From Streptomyces sp. NBC_01485 (GTDB lineage: Bacteria > Actinomycetota > Actinomycetes > Streptomycetales > Streptomycetaceae): a stretch of DNA of 64,000 bases. Under the pieces are notes generated by a model. It was not told where the DNA came from. It was given only the letters and a program-made list of their open reading frames with translations, and did not search any database. The position numbers and the translations under genes are program-made. The stretch's first letter is position 1; every line of letters starts with the position of its first letter. Below, piece after piece: positions 1 to 8,222 of this stretch. The stretch lies in assembly GCF_036227125.1 (NCBI RefSeq), contig NZ_CP109435.1:4898001-4962000 (forward strand). The letters are read 5' to 3'.

Positions 1-59
1 CCAGTGGCCGCCATGGCCGAAATCCTACTGGCCCGGGGAAGACCGACTCACGCCGATCA

Positions 60-100
60 CGGGCGGGGTACGGGCGGGGTACGGGCGGGGTACGGGCGGG
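60..100. repeat. 11-bp tandem repeat
   Basis: An 11-bp unit, CGGGCGGGGTA, is repeated 3.7 times without mismatch. It lies just beyond the hairpin that ends the vWA gene on the minus strand. No gene is visible in the first 150 bases. Confidence 0.85.
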
Positions 101-111
101 AGGATTACGGG

Positions 112-142
112 GACAGGGCCCGGGGTACAGCCGGGCCCTGTC
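112..142 (-). terminator. Hairpin terminator of the vWA gene
   Basis: A perfect 12-bp inverted repeat (GACAGGGCCCGG / CCGGGCCCTGTC, 7-base loop) starts 9 bases past the stop codon of the minus-strand vWA gene. Its position and G/C-rich stem fit an intrinsic terminator. There is no T-run, which is usual in Streptomyces. Confidence 0.7.
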
Positions 143-150
143 GGGCGTTG

Positions 151-2412
151 TTACGGGCGCCAGTCGATCAGGAGGCCGTCGTAGAGTTCCGCGTCCGTGA
201 GTTCGAGGGGAGTCGGGCCCGCGTGGAAGAAGGCCGTGTTGTCGGTCTTCAGTTTGCGGAGGTAGTCGAAGGCCTTGTTGTCGTGGTCGCCGAACGCGAC
301 GAACGAGAAGAACACCGAGGTGTGGGACTTCGCGGCGTCCGTGAGGGACTGGGTGGCCGGGGTCTTCGCGTCCGGGGCGCCGTCCGTCTGGAAGACGACG
401 AGGGCGGGGGTGCCGGGGGTGGCGTTCTCGTCGTAGTGCGCGAGTACGGCTTCCACGGCCGCGTGGTAGCTCGTACGGCCCATGCGGCCGAGGCCGGCGT
501 GGAGGTCGTCGATCTTGTTCTCGTGCTCGGGGAGGGTCAGCTCGCCGGTGCCGTCCAGCTCGGTGGAGAAGAAGACGACGTGGACGGTCGTCTCGTCCGG
601 GGTGAGATGGGCGGCGAGGGCGAGGGTCTGCTCGGCGAGGGACTGGGCGGAGCCGTCCTTGTAGTACGGCCGCATGGACGCGGAGCGGTCGAGTACGAGG
701 TAGACGTTGGCACGGGTGCCGGTGAGGCGGGTGTTCTCCAGGACGGTCGCGGCTGCCTGGTAGGCGGTCGCGAGGCCGGCGGGCAGTGGGGGTTGGCTGG
801 GCAGGTCGGTCGCCTCGGCTTCGCCCTCGGCCGCCGTGTCCCCACCCGCACCACCCGTGCTGCTTTCGTCGTCGGCCGCGGGTGGCCCCTGCGGGGCGTC
901 CTCGCCGTCGGCGGCTGCGGGCTCGGTCGCCTCGGCTGCGGGGGTGGGGGTGGGTTCTGCTGCGGGGGTGGCGACAGGGGCGGGAGCGTCGTCCTCGGTC
1001 GGCTCCGCCGCGGTCACGGGGGTGGGCTCGCTTTGTTCCGCCGCGGTCACGGGGGTGGCCGTGGGGTCCGACTCGGTGGCCGGGGCGGGAACGAGGGCGA
1101 GGGCCGGCTCCGGTTCGGTGGCCGGGGCGTGAGTGGGCTCCGTTTCGGTGGCCGATGCGGGAGCGGGCTCCGGTTCGGCGGCCGGCTCCTCGGCGACCGC
1201 GACCGGCTCGGGCTCGGCTTCGGGCTCGGGGGTGGTGTCAGCCTGCTCCACGGTGCCCGTCGGCTCCGAACCGGCTTCGACCTGCGGCTCTTCCTCGGCA
1301 GCGGGCTCGGCCTCCGCTTCCGCGACCGGCTCTGCTGCGGCTGCGGCTGCGGCTGCGGCTGCGTCCGGCTCGGGCGCGGTGTCCGGCTCGGGCTCAGCGA
1401 CCGGTTCGGGCGCGGATGCCTCCGCCTCGGGCTCGGCGTCGGGGACGGCGGACTCGGTGACTACTTCCGGCTCGGGCTCCTCAGCCGTCGCCTCGGCCTT
1501 CGGCTCAACCGCTTCTGCGGCTGCCTCGGGCTCGGGCTGGGCCTCGGGGACGACGGGCTCGGCGGCGGCATCCGGTGCGGGCTCCTCGGTCACGGGCTCG
1601 GCCTCCGGCTCGGAACCGGCGTCGGCGGCGACCGTCTCGGCCACGGTTTCCGGCGCGGACTCCGCCGCCGCGGGCTCGGCTTCCGGCTCCGCCTTGGCGT
1701 CCGCCGTCGGTTCGGCGACTGCTGCCTCCGCTGCCGCCGTCGGCTCCTCCGCCACTGCGGCTGCGTCCGGCTCGGACACGGCGTCGGAGGCGACGGTCTC
1801 GGTCACCGTTTCCGGCGCGGGCTCCGCCTCGGCGGCCACCCTGGGCTCCTCGGCCTCCGGCTCCGCCTCGGCTTCCACCGCGGGCTTGGCCTCGGCCTCG
1901 GCCTCCGGCTCCGCCTTGGCGTCCGTCGTCGGTTCGGCGACTGCTGCCTCCGCTGCCGCCGTCGGCTCCTCCGCCACCGCCGCTGGCACCGGCTCGGCCA
2001 CCTCGGCCTCAGCTTCCGGCTTCGCCTCAGCTTCCGGCTTCGCCTCGGCTGCCGCTGTCGTCGGCTCCGCCTCCTCCGCCGCAGGCGTCGTCTCCGTGTC
2101 CTCCGTTGACTTTGTCGGCTTGGGGACCGTTACGTTGTCGAAGGCTGCTGCGACCAGGTCGTGTTCGTCCTCGGTTGCCGGGCGGGGTTCCGGGACCTGG
2201 GCCGAGGGGGTGGGCTTCGGGGTGGGTTCGGGGGACGGGGACGGGACCGTCGGTTCCGGCTTTGGTGCCGGGGCGGTCACTGTCTGTGCCCGTTCCCGTT
2301 CCTCGGGAGCGGTTTGTTCCTGCGAAGGAACCTGTTCCGCACCCTCTGCCTCGGCGGTACGCCCCTTGCGGGACCGCCCGAACGCGTTCCGCAGGAGAGT
2401 GAGAATGCCCAT
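151..2412 (-). CDS. vWA-domain protein with long Ala/Pro/Glu linker
   Basis: A 753-residue cytosolic protein. A short basic N-terminal helix (MGILTLLRNAFGRSRKGR) is followed by about 500 residues of Ala/Glu/Pro/Thr low complexity (roughly 20-530). A C-terminal von Willebrand A domain (about 545-753) carries the metal-dependent adhesion site DRSAS (DxSxS) and a later TDG. Such vWA domains are common partners of TerD-type stress proteins (TerY/TerF-like), and a TerD fusion occurs at 51.8 kb, but the two genes are far apart. There is no signal peptide. The ATG is preceded by GAAGGG about 8 bases upstream. The linker repeats at DNA level (the EEPTAAAEAAVAEPT segment occurs twice), so linker length may vary between strains. 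The biochemical function is unknown; scaffold or ligand binding is inferred from the vWA fold. Confidence 0.85.
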   Translation of the reverse strand: MGILTLLRNAFGRSRKGRTAEAEGAEQVPSQEQTAPEERERAQTVTAPAPKPEPTVPSPSPEPTPKPTPSAQVPEPRPATEDEHDLVAAAFDNVTVPKPTKSTEDTETTPAAEEAEPTTAAAEAKPEAEAKPEAEAEVAEPVPAAVAEEPTAAAEAAVAEPTTDAKAEPEAEAEAKPAVEAEAEPEAEEPRVAAEAEPAPETVTETVASDAVSEPDAAAVAEEPTAAAEAAVAEPTADAKAEPEAEPAAAESAPETVAETVAADAGSEPEAEPVTEEPAPDAAAEPVVPEAQPEPEAAAEAVEPKAEATAEEPEPEVVTESAVPDAEPEAEASAPEPVAEPEPDTAPEPDAAAAAAAAAAEPVAEAEAEPAAEEEPQVEAGSEPTGTVEQADTTPEPEAEPEPVAVAEEPAAEPEPAPASATETEPTHAPATEPEPALALVPAPATESDPTATPVTAAEQSEPTPVTAAEPTEDDAPAPVATPAAEPTPTPAAEATEPAAADGEDAPQGPPAADDESSTGGAGGDTAAEGEAEATDLPSQPPLPAGLATAYQAAATVLENTRLTGTRANVYLVLDRSASMRPYYKDGSAQSLAEQTLALAAHLTPDETTVHVVFFSTELDGTGELTLPEHENKIDDLHAGLGRMGRTSYHAAVEAVLAHYDENATPGTPALVVFQTDGAPDAKTPATQSLTDAAKSHTSVFFSFVAFGDHDNKAFDYLRKLKTDNTAFFHAGPTPLELTDAELYDGLLIDWRP

Positions 2413-2644
2413 GTGCGCAACCCTTCGCGTGAGTTGAAGCCCGTCAATCCCTGGCCAGGACGGACACGTAAGGTTAGCGGCCCTGGGCGGTGATCTTGGG
2501 CAGGGGTGAGTGTGGGGAAGCAGGGTGTGTCAACACCGCCTCTCGGCCACATCGATCACCTGATCGACTCGCCGATCGGCCTGCCGTCGGCTTCTGGCCG
2601 GCTTTCCCGTCAACTTCCTGCAAGATGCCGGGGATTCGCCCTCC

Positions 2645-2703
2645 GTTCATCTGAACGAAGCTCTTCCGCACGCGCGTGCCCCTAACGTCACGTTCATACC
2701 AAG
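2645..2703 (+). promoter_or_regulatory. Candidate PHO-box half-sites upstream of phosphatase
   Basis: GTTCATCTGAA (2645-2655) resembles the 11-bp PhoP direct-repeat unit of Streptomyces (GTTCAYYYRGG-like). A second GTTCATACCAAG occurs at 2692-2703, 23 bases before the start codon. The adjacent second repeat expected at 2656-2666 is poor. PhoP control is plausible for a PhoX phosphatase but unproven from sequence. Confidence 0.3.
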
Positions 2704-2725
2704 GGCACGCAAGGGGAGAGTAAAG

Positions 2726-4816
2726 GTGCGCAAGCTACTGCCGATCATCGGGACTCCGTCCGGCTCGCATCCCGGCGGGCGATCCGCCATGACCTGCCGT
2801 TTCCGGTGTGGTGACGCCTGCTTCCACGAGGTGCCCAACACCAGTGACAACGCCTACGTGGGTGACGTCATCGTCGGGGCGCTCGGACGGCGGGCGATGA
2901 TGCGCGCCGCCGCCGTCGTCACCGTCGCGGCCACCGCCGGAGTCGCAGGGGTGGGGTCGGCTGCCGCCGGCCCGGCCGCGCAGGCGGCGACGGCCGGGAA
3001 ACCCTCGGGGAAACCGGTTGGGAAACCGTCCGGCAAGAGCGCCCGTGGGCTTCGGTTCGCCGCTGTCGCGCCGAACACCGCCGACGCGGTCACCGTTGCG
3101 GAGGGGTACCGGCAGAACGTCGTCATCCGCTGGGGCGAGCCCATTCTGCGCGGGGCGCCCGTGTTCGACCCGGAGAAGCAGACCGCTGCCGCCCAGGCCG
3201 GACAGTTCGGGTACAACAACGACTTCCTGGCGTTGCTGCCGCTCCCCGGTGAGTGCGACCGGCAACTGCTGGTCGCCAACCACGAGTACACCAACGAGAT
3301 TCTGATGTTCCGCGGCTACGACCCCGCGAACCCCACCCGGCAGCAGGTCGAGGTCGCCTGGGCGGCGCACGGGCTGACCGCCGTCGTGGTCGAGGAGGAC
3401 CGCAGGACGGGGAAGCTGACGCCCGTCCCCCGGCACCACCTCAACCGGCGGGTCACCGCCACCACCGAGTTCCGGCTCACCGGCCCCGCCGCCGGGTCGG
3501 ACCTGCTGAAGACGTCCGTCGACCCGACCGGCACCAAGGTCCTCGGCACGCTCAACAACTGCTCCGGCGGCACCACCCCCTGGGGCACGACGCTGCACGG
3601 CGAGGAGAACTTCAACCAGTACTTCGCAGGCGGCAGCCGCGCGACCGACAAGCGGTACGGCATCGGGACCACCGCCACCGAGCGCAAGTGGGAGCGGTTC
3701 GACAAGCGGTTCGACGTCGCGCGGGAGCCGAACGAGGTGCACCGCTTCGGGTACGTCGTCGAGTTCGACCCGTACGACCCGACGTCCACGCCCCGCAAGC
3801 ACACAGCCCTCGGCCGCTTCAAGCACGAGGCGGCGACCGTGCGGCTCACGGACGACGGGCGGCCCGTCGTCTACACCGGGGACGACGAGCGGTTCGACTA
3901 CTTCTACAAGTTCGTCGGCAGCAAGCGCATGAAGAAGGGGTCGAGCCGGGCCGTCCGCGAGCACAACCTCTCCCTTCTCGACGAGGGCACCCTCTACGTC
4001 GCCCGGCTCACCGGCGACTCCCCCGCCCTAGAGATCGACGGCACCGGCAAGCTGCCCGCCGACGGTGAGTTCGACGGCGCCGGCGAGTGGATCCCGCTCG
4101 CCACCGCGACCGCCGAGGGCGCCGTCTCGCACGTCGAGGGGATGAGCGCCGACGAGGTCTTCGTCTTCACGCGCCTCGCCGGTGACAAGGTCGGCGCGAC
4201 CAAGATGGACCGGCCCGAGGACATCCAGCCGTCCCCCGTCACCGGCAGGGTGTACGTCGCCCTCACCAACAACACCAACCGCGGTGTCGGCGCCAACGCC
4301 AAGGCCGACGAGGCCAACCCGCGCAACGCGAACAAGCACGGGCACATCCTCGAGCTCACGGAACGTTACAACCGGCCGGAAAGTGTCACTTTCGCGTGGT
4401 CGCTGTTCCTCGTCGCGGGCGACCCCGACGACCCGGCGACGTACTTCGCGGGCTTCCCCAAGGATGACGTCAGCCCGATCTCCTGCCCGGACAACGTGGC
4501 CTTCGACCCGCACGGCAACCTGTGGATCTCCACCGACGGCAGCCAACTCGGCTCGCACGACGGACTGTTCGGCGTCGCCACGCGCGGCACGCGGCGCGGT
4601 GAGCTGAAGCAGTTCCTGACCGTGCCGAACGGCGCCGAGACCTGCGGCCCCGTCATCCAGGACCGGCGGGTGCTGGTCGCCGTGCAGCACCCGGGCGAGG
4701 CCGACGGCGCCTCGGTGGAGAAGCCGGCGAGCACCTGGCCGGACGGCGCGGGGAAGATCGTCCGCCCGTCGGTGGTCGCCGTGTGGCGCGCGGACGGCGA
4801 CGACATCGGCGTGTAG
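2726..4816 (+). CDS. phoX: PhoX-family (DUF839) secreted phosphatase
   Basis: A 696-residue protein of the PhoX/DUF839 family: calcium/iron-dependent alkaline phosphatases that release phosphate from organic esters outside the cell. The N-terminus is long, as usual for the family. It has a polar stretch of about 50 residues, GRRAMMR followed by a hydrophobic Ala/Val segment (about 56-85), then a Gly/Lys/Pro-rich spacer, which suggests Tat export. The mature part shows typical features such as FGYNNDFLALLPL, VANHEYTN near residue 190, NNCSGGTTPWGT near 290 and SPISCPDNVAFDPHGNLW near 600. The GTG start at 2726 is preceded by GGGGAG 7 bases upstream. No partner gene is co-directional. A 10-bp CCCCGTAACC tandem repeat follows the stop. 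Confidence 0.88.
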   Translation: MRKLLPIIGTPSGSHPGGRSAMTCRFRCGDACFHEVPNTSDNAYVGDVIVGALGRRAMMRAAAVVTVAATAGVAGVGSAAAGPAAQAATAGKPSGKPVGKPSGKSARGLRFAAVAPNTADAVTVAEGYRQNVVIRWGEPILRGAPVFDPEKQTAAAQAGQFGYNNDFLALLPLPGECDRQLLVANHEYTNEILMFRGYDPANPTRQQVEVAWAAHGLTAVVVEEDRRTGKLTPVPRHHLNRRVTATTEFRLTGPAAGSDLLKTSVDPTGTKVLGTLNNCSGGTTPWGTTLHGEENFNQYFAGGSRATDKRYGIGTTATERKWERFDKRFDVAREPNEVHRFGYVVEFDPYDPTSTPRKHTALGRFKHEAATVRLTDDGRPVVYTGDDERFDYFYKFVGSKRMKKGSSRAVREHNLSLLDEGTLYVARLTGDSPALEIDGTGKLPADGEFDGAGEWIPLATATAEGAVSHVEGMSADEVFVFTRLAGDKVGATKMDRPEDIQPSPVTGRVYVALTNNTNRGVGANAKADEANPRNANKHGHILELTERYNRPESVTFAWSLFLVAGDPDDPATYFAGFPKDDVSPISCPDNVAFDPHGNLWISTDGSQLGSHDGLFGVATRGTRRGELKQFLTVPNGAETCGPVIQDRRVLVAVQHPGEADGASVEKPASTWPDGAGKIVRPSVVAVWRADGDDIGV

Positions 4817-4817
4817 T

Positions 4818-4855
4818 CCCGTAACCCCGTAACCCCGTAACCCCGTAGTCCCTTA
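4818..4855. repeat. 10-bp tandem repeat after phoX
   Basis: CCCGTAACCC-type units repeat almost four times between the phoX stop and the stop of the convergent phosphohydrolase gene. No hairpin is obvious. It may be a slippage tract. Confidence 0.75.
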
Positions 4856-5830
4856 CCCGTGACGCTGGTGGAGGGTGAGGTTCACCAGCAGGGCGCGGTG
4901 GTCGGTGCCGTCGAGGTGGAGGAAGCGGGCGTCGCTCGCCGCGAACTCCGCCGAGACGAGCACATGGTCGATCTGCGCGCCGAAGACGGGCGCGGTGCGG
5001 CTCGGCCAACTGGGCTCGCGGCCCGCCCCGGCGAGGCGGGCCGCGTCGCGCAGCCCGGTGTCCAGGACGCGGCGGAAGACGGCGTGGTCCTGGGAGGCGT
5101 TGAAGTCCCCGGCGAGGATGAGCGGACCGGTGCCCCGGTACCGGTCCGCGAAGTTGCGCAACCGCCCCAACTCTCTTTGCCACAGGTCCACTTGGCCGGG
5201 AAGCGGGGGCTTGGGGTGGGCGAGCTGGAGTCGTACGGCGTGCCCGTCGACGTCGGCCACCGCCCCCGGCATGCCCATGCTGCCGGGCACGGTGGCCGTG
5301 GGCCGCAACGGAAACCGGCTGAGGACGACCGACCCGACGGAGGAGTCCCCCGCGACGGCCTGCCGATACGGGTACGCACCCCCGAGTTCGCGCCGCACGG
5401 CCGCCTGGCAGGTGTACTCGCACTCCTCCACGAACACGATGTCCGGCCGTTCGCGCCGGATCACCGGGATCAGGGCGCCGGTCGCCCACCCGAACTCGAC
5501 GTTCGACGTCAGCACCCGCAGCTCGGCGACCACCGCCCCACCCGGCTCCCCGCCCGCCGTCGCCGCCTCGTACGGCCCGACGAACCACGCGAGCAGCCCG
5601 GCCAGGACGACTCCCCACAGCAGCCCGCTCCACCACCGGGCGAGCACCGAGAGGACGATGCCGACCCCGGCGGGCACGATCAGCCACGGCAGAAAGGCCA
5701 GCAACTGCGGTACGGGCGTGACACCGTCGGCATCGGCCGCCCGGCACCCGACGACCACACTCACCCCGGCCAGCGCCATCCCCGCCCCCCAGACACCGAG
5801 AACCCGCCCCCGCCACCTGGCCACGCTCAT
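4853..5830 (-). CDS. Endonuclease/exonuclease/phosphatase-family membrane protein
   Basis: A 325-residue protein beginning MSVARWRGRV. Three hydrophobic helices (about 10-30, 42-62 and 65-85) anchor an extracytoplasmic EEP domain. EEP motifs are visible in order: LTSNVEFG (Asn metal ligand), VFVEECE (Glu), LILAGDFNAS (catalytic D-x-N) and the C-terminal QIDHVLVS plus DHRAL (the SDH-like His). The layout matches the Streptomyces family that hydrolyses phosphodiester or phospholipid-type substrates outside the membrane; the substrate is not determinable. An upstream in-frame ATG exists, but the chosen ATG has GGGGG 5 bases upstream and starts directly before the first helix. The gene is convergent with phoX. 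Confidence 0.85.
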   Translation of the reverse strand: MSVARWRGRVLGVWGAGMALAGVSVVVGCRAADADGVTPVPQLLAFLPWLIVPAGVGIVLSVLARWWSGLLWGVVLAGLLAWFVGPYEAATAGGEPGGAVVAELRVLTSNVEFGWATGALIPVIRRERPDIVFVEECEYTCQAAVRRELGGAYPYRQAVAGDSSVGSVVLSRFPLRPTATVPGSMGMPGAVADVDGHAVRLQLAHPKPPLPGQVDLWQRELGRLRNFADRYRGTGPLILAGDFNASQDHAVFRRVLDTGLRDAARLAGAGREPSWPSRTAPVFGAQIDHVLVSAEFAASDARFLHLDGTDHRALLVNLTLHQRHG

Positions 5831-5993
5831 CCGACCCCCGTAGTGGATGTACTGGACGTACTTGGCGTCCACCCGGGCCAGGAAGGCCCCCACTGCCTCA
5901 TTGAACTCCGTCGGCCGTCCGCCGTCGGCCGTTCCAGGTCCGGCACGTGGGCCACGTCGTCGGCTCGCGCCGAGCGTCGGGTGCCGGGTGTGG

Positions 5994-6911
5994 TCAGGCC
6001 TCGACTCGGGTCGGCTCCGGGGGCGGGGCCGGGGTGGTGGGGGGTCGGTGGCGGCGTAGGAGGCGGGTCGGCGGGGAGTGGGGGTGGGTCAGCCAGGTCG
6101 CCGCTGCCACGGTCAGGCCCAGGGCGAGGAGGAGCCAGGAGGCTGTGCGGAGGGTGGTGGTGAGGGCGTCGTAGACCGCTGCGGCGGCCGGGCGGTGGGT
6201 CGCGTCGGGGAGGTCGGTGAGGGTGAGGTGGCGGCCGATCGCGACGGCCACGCCCAGGAACGCGCCGCCCAGGGCCGTGCCGAGGGCCGTCGCCGTGATC
6301 GCCCGGCGGCGGACGGCCGCCACGGCGATACCGGCCACCGCGAACACGACGGCCGCCAGCGGCAGCCAGAAACCTGCCACGTCGAGCACGTGGTAGCCCT
6401 TCCGGAGTGCGGTCAGTTCACCGGCCGACGCCAGCGCCACCCGGGTGTGCTCCACCGGGACGCGTTCGGCGAACGGGACGTGGTCGGCGGTGAGTCGACG
6501 TTTGAGGGGGGTCGTGACGGCCGCGAGGTCGAGCGTCACCCGGCCGGTGCTGTCGTCGTTCAGCGCTCGCATCACGGCCGTGTGCGCGGCCTCGTTGCCC
6601 GCGTCCCACGCGGTGCGGTAGGCACGGGTCGCGGTGAAGGAGCGGACGGCGTCGCGGATGAACAGCCGGTTCGCGCCGTCCTCGACGCCCGCCTCGCGGG
6701 CCACGCCGTCGCCCACCGTGTCCGCGACCGCGTCGCGCACGGCCGGGTCGGCGGCCAGCGGCGCCATCGTAGTGACGTACCGGCCGGTGTCCGTCAGGTC
6801 GTACGCCGCCCACGCCGCCAGCGTGCCGAACGGCACGAGGAGGCAGGACAGGGCGATCAGGACGGCCGAGACGGCGGTCCGCAGGCTGCTTCGGGACACG
6901 GTTCCAGGCAA
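5994..6911 (-). CDS. Integral membrane protein, large extracytoplasmic loop
   Basis: A 305-residue protein with one N-terminal membrane helix (about 12-35), an extracytoplasmic region of about 150 residues containing many charged residues (ADPAVRDAVADTVGDGVARE), then three C-terminal helices (about 177-195, 205-225 and 255-275) and a Pro-rich tail. The topology is that of a family seen widely in Streptomyces with no assigned function. There is no catalytic motif. It stands alone between the phosphohydrolase and the small membrane protein at 7.2 kb, all on the minus strand but with gaps of more than 150 bases. Confidence 0.75.
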   Translation of the reverse strand: MPGTVSRSSLRTAVSAVLIALSCLLVPFGTLAAWAAYDLTDTGRYVTTMAPLAADPAVRDAVADTVGDGVAREAGVEDGANRLFIRDAVRSFTATRAYRTAWDAGNEAAHTAVMRALNDDSTGRVTLDLAAVTTPLKRRLTADHVPFAERVPVEHTRVALASAGELTALRKGYHVLDVAGFWLPLAAVVFAVAGIAVAAVRRRAITATALGTALGGAFLGVAVAIGRHLTLTDLPDATHRPAAAAVYDALTTTLRTASWLLLALGLTVAAATWLTHPHSPPTRLLRRHRPPTTPAPPPEPTRVEA

Positions 6912-7131
6912 CGGGGTGGGGGCCGGGGGCGCGAGTGGGGCGGGGCCACATGAGTGGCCCGTGGCCGGCCGGTGAGCCGCCTGCGGACCTCCTCCGGTGG
7001 AGGGTTCACCCGAACGGGTGTTTCCTGGTTGTGGGGAGAAGGAACGTCAGGACGTCAGGACTTCAGGATCCTCGTCGGGTGGCTGGGAGTGTGGGCTCCG
7101 GTCAGCCGGTGAGTGGAGGGATGAGGGAACG

Positions 7132-7165
7132 CGAGGGCCCCGGCGTCACCACGCCGGGGCCCTCG
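7132..7165 (-). terminator. Hairpin terminator
   Basis: A perfect 14-bp inverted repeat (CGAGGGCCCCGGCG / CGCCGGGGCCCTCG, 6-base loop) lies 9 bases downstream of the stop of the minus-strand membrane protein gene. Confidence 0.8.
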
Positions 7166-7173
7166 TGTGAGCG

Positions 7174-7620
7174 TCAGCGGACGCGGTGTCCCTCCGCGTC
7201 CTCGTGCGTGTAGTAGCTGTAGAACAGGGCCGCGAAGACGAACGCCGAGACCGTCAGGGCCATGCCCGTCGAGCGCAGGACGCTCGCGCCGGTCTCGCTG
7301 TAGAGGAAGCCGAAGGCGCAGCCGGCGAACGCCGTCCACACCAGGGCGTGCAGTTCACGCCGCATGAGCGGGGCCAGGGCGTGGACGCCCATCCACAGCG
7401 CCGCGAACACGAACGCGCTCACGAAGCCGAGCAGGAGGTTCCAGCCGGTGATCGGGCCGCCCGAGCGGTTGTTGGCCGCGACCCAGTAGCCGTAGACGAG
7501 TCCGAGCGTGACGGGTACCGCCCACCGCGCGATCCGGTGGGTCCGTTCGCTGAAGACGTCGGGTGTACGGGACCGTGCGGACGGGGTCCGCCAGGCCGAC
7601 GCCGGTGCCGCAAGAGTCAT
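7174..7620 (-). CDS. Small four-helix membrane protein
   Basis: A 148-residue protein starting MTLAAPASAW. Four hydrophobic helices (about 34-52, 63-83, 92-110 and 118-138) follow a polar N-terminus. Motifs such as NRSGGPITGWNLLLG and FYSYYTHEDAEGHRVR are typical of a conserved actinobacterial membrane protein of unknown role. The ATG is supported by GGAG about 8 bases upstream. The reading frame is open for another 92 codons upstream, but that stretch lacks hydrophobic or conserved sequence and is rejected. Confidence 0.75.
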   Translation of the reverse strand: MTLAAPASAWRTPSARSRTPDVFSERTHRIARWAVPVTLGLVYGYWVAANNRSGGPITGWNLLLGFVSAFVFAALWMGVHALAPLMRRELHALVWTAFAGCAFGFLYSETGASVLRSTGMALTVSAFVFAALFYSYYTHEDAEGHRVR

Positions 7621-7771
7621 GAGAGGGCTCCTCTCTCCTCGCCCCCGTCCCGCCTTCCAGACCACACCTGGAAGGGGGCCGTGGCAAGTCGGATGCGATG
7701 GGTTGTGCGTGGGTTCCCGGATGCGGGGCGGTTCGGCGCGTGTTTCGCTGGGGCCATGGAGTCCGGCGTAG

Positions 7772-8107
7772 GGGGTACGGGCGCTGCCGTACGGGGACGG
7801 GGTGCCGCTCGGGATCGGCGAGCTCCTCGGGCGGGACGGGCCGCCGCCGGTGCTGCGGGCGGCCGTCGATCCCGGTGAGACGTTGCTGCTGGTCACCGAC
7901 GGGGTGACCGAGGCGCGGGACGGCGCCGGGGAGTTCTATCCGCTGGCCGAGGACGTCGCGGCGGCGCTGGCCCGCGATCCGCGCACGGCCGAGCCCGCCC
8001 GTCTGGTGGCCTTCGTCCGGGACGGCACGCTGCGGCACTGCCGGGGACGGCTCGCCGACGACACGACGGTCTTCGCGGTGCGGAGAGTCCCGGGAAGCGC
8101 CTCCTGA
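7772..8107 (+). pseudogene. 5'-truncated SpoIIE-type PP2C phosphatase
   Basis: The translation PLGIGELLG, ETLLLVTDGVTEARD and RLADDTTVFAV is the C-terminal quarter of a SpoIIE-like serine phosphatase. It includes the metal-binding DG of LLVTDGVTEARD and the terminal DD. The frame is closed by TAG at 7769, only 8 codons before the homologous part, and no N-terminal PP2C, GAF or PAS region lies upstream. Translation from the internal GTG at 7802 would give a 101-residue fragment lacking half the active site. It is probably a remnant of an anti-sigma cascade gene. Confidence 0.75.
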
Positions 8108-8222
8108 GGTCTGCTGAGGTCTCCTGACGCCCCCGTTCGCAGCGGCAGCGGTTACGGTGCTGACGTAGCCATGTACCTACGTACCGACGTATCGACGTAC
8201 GTGATCGAGAGGGGAGGGGACC

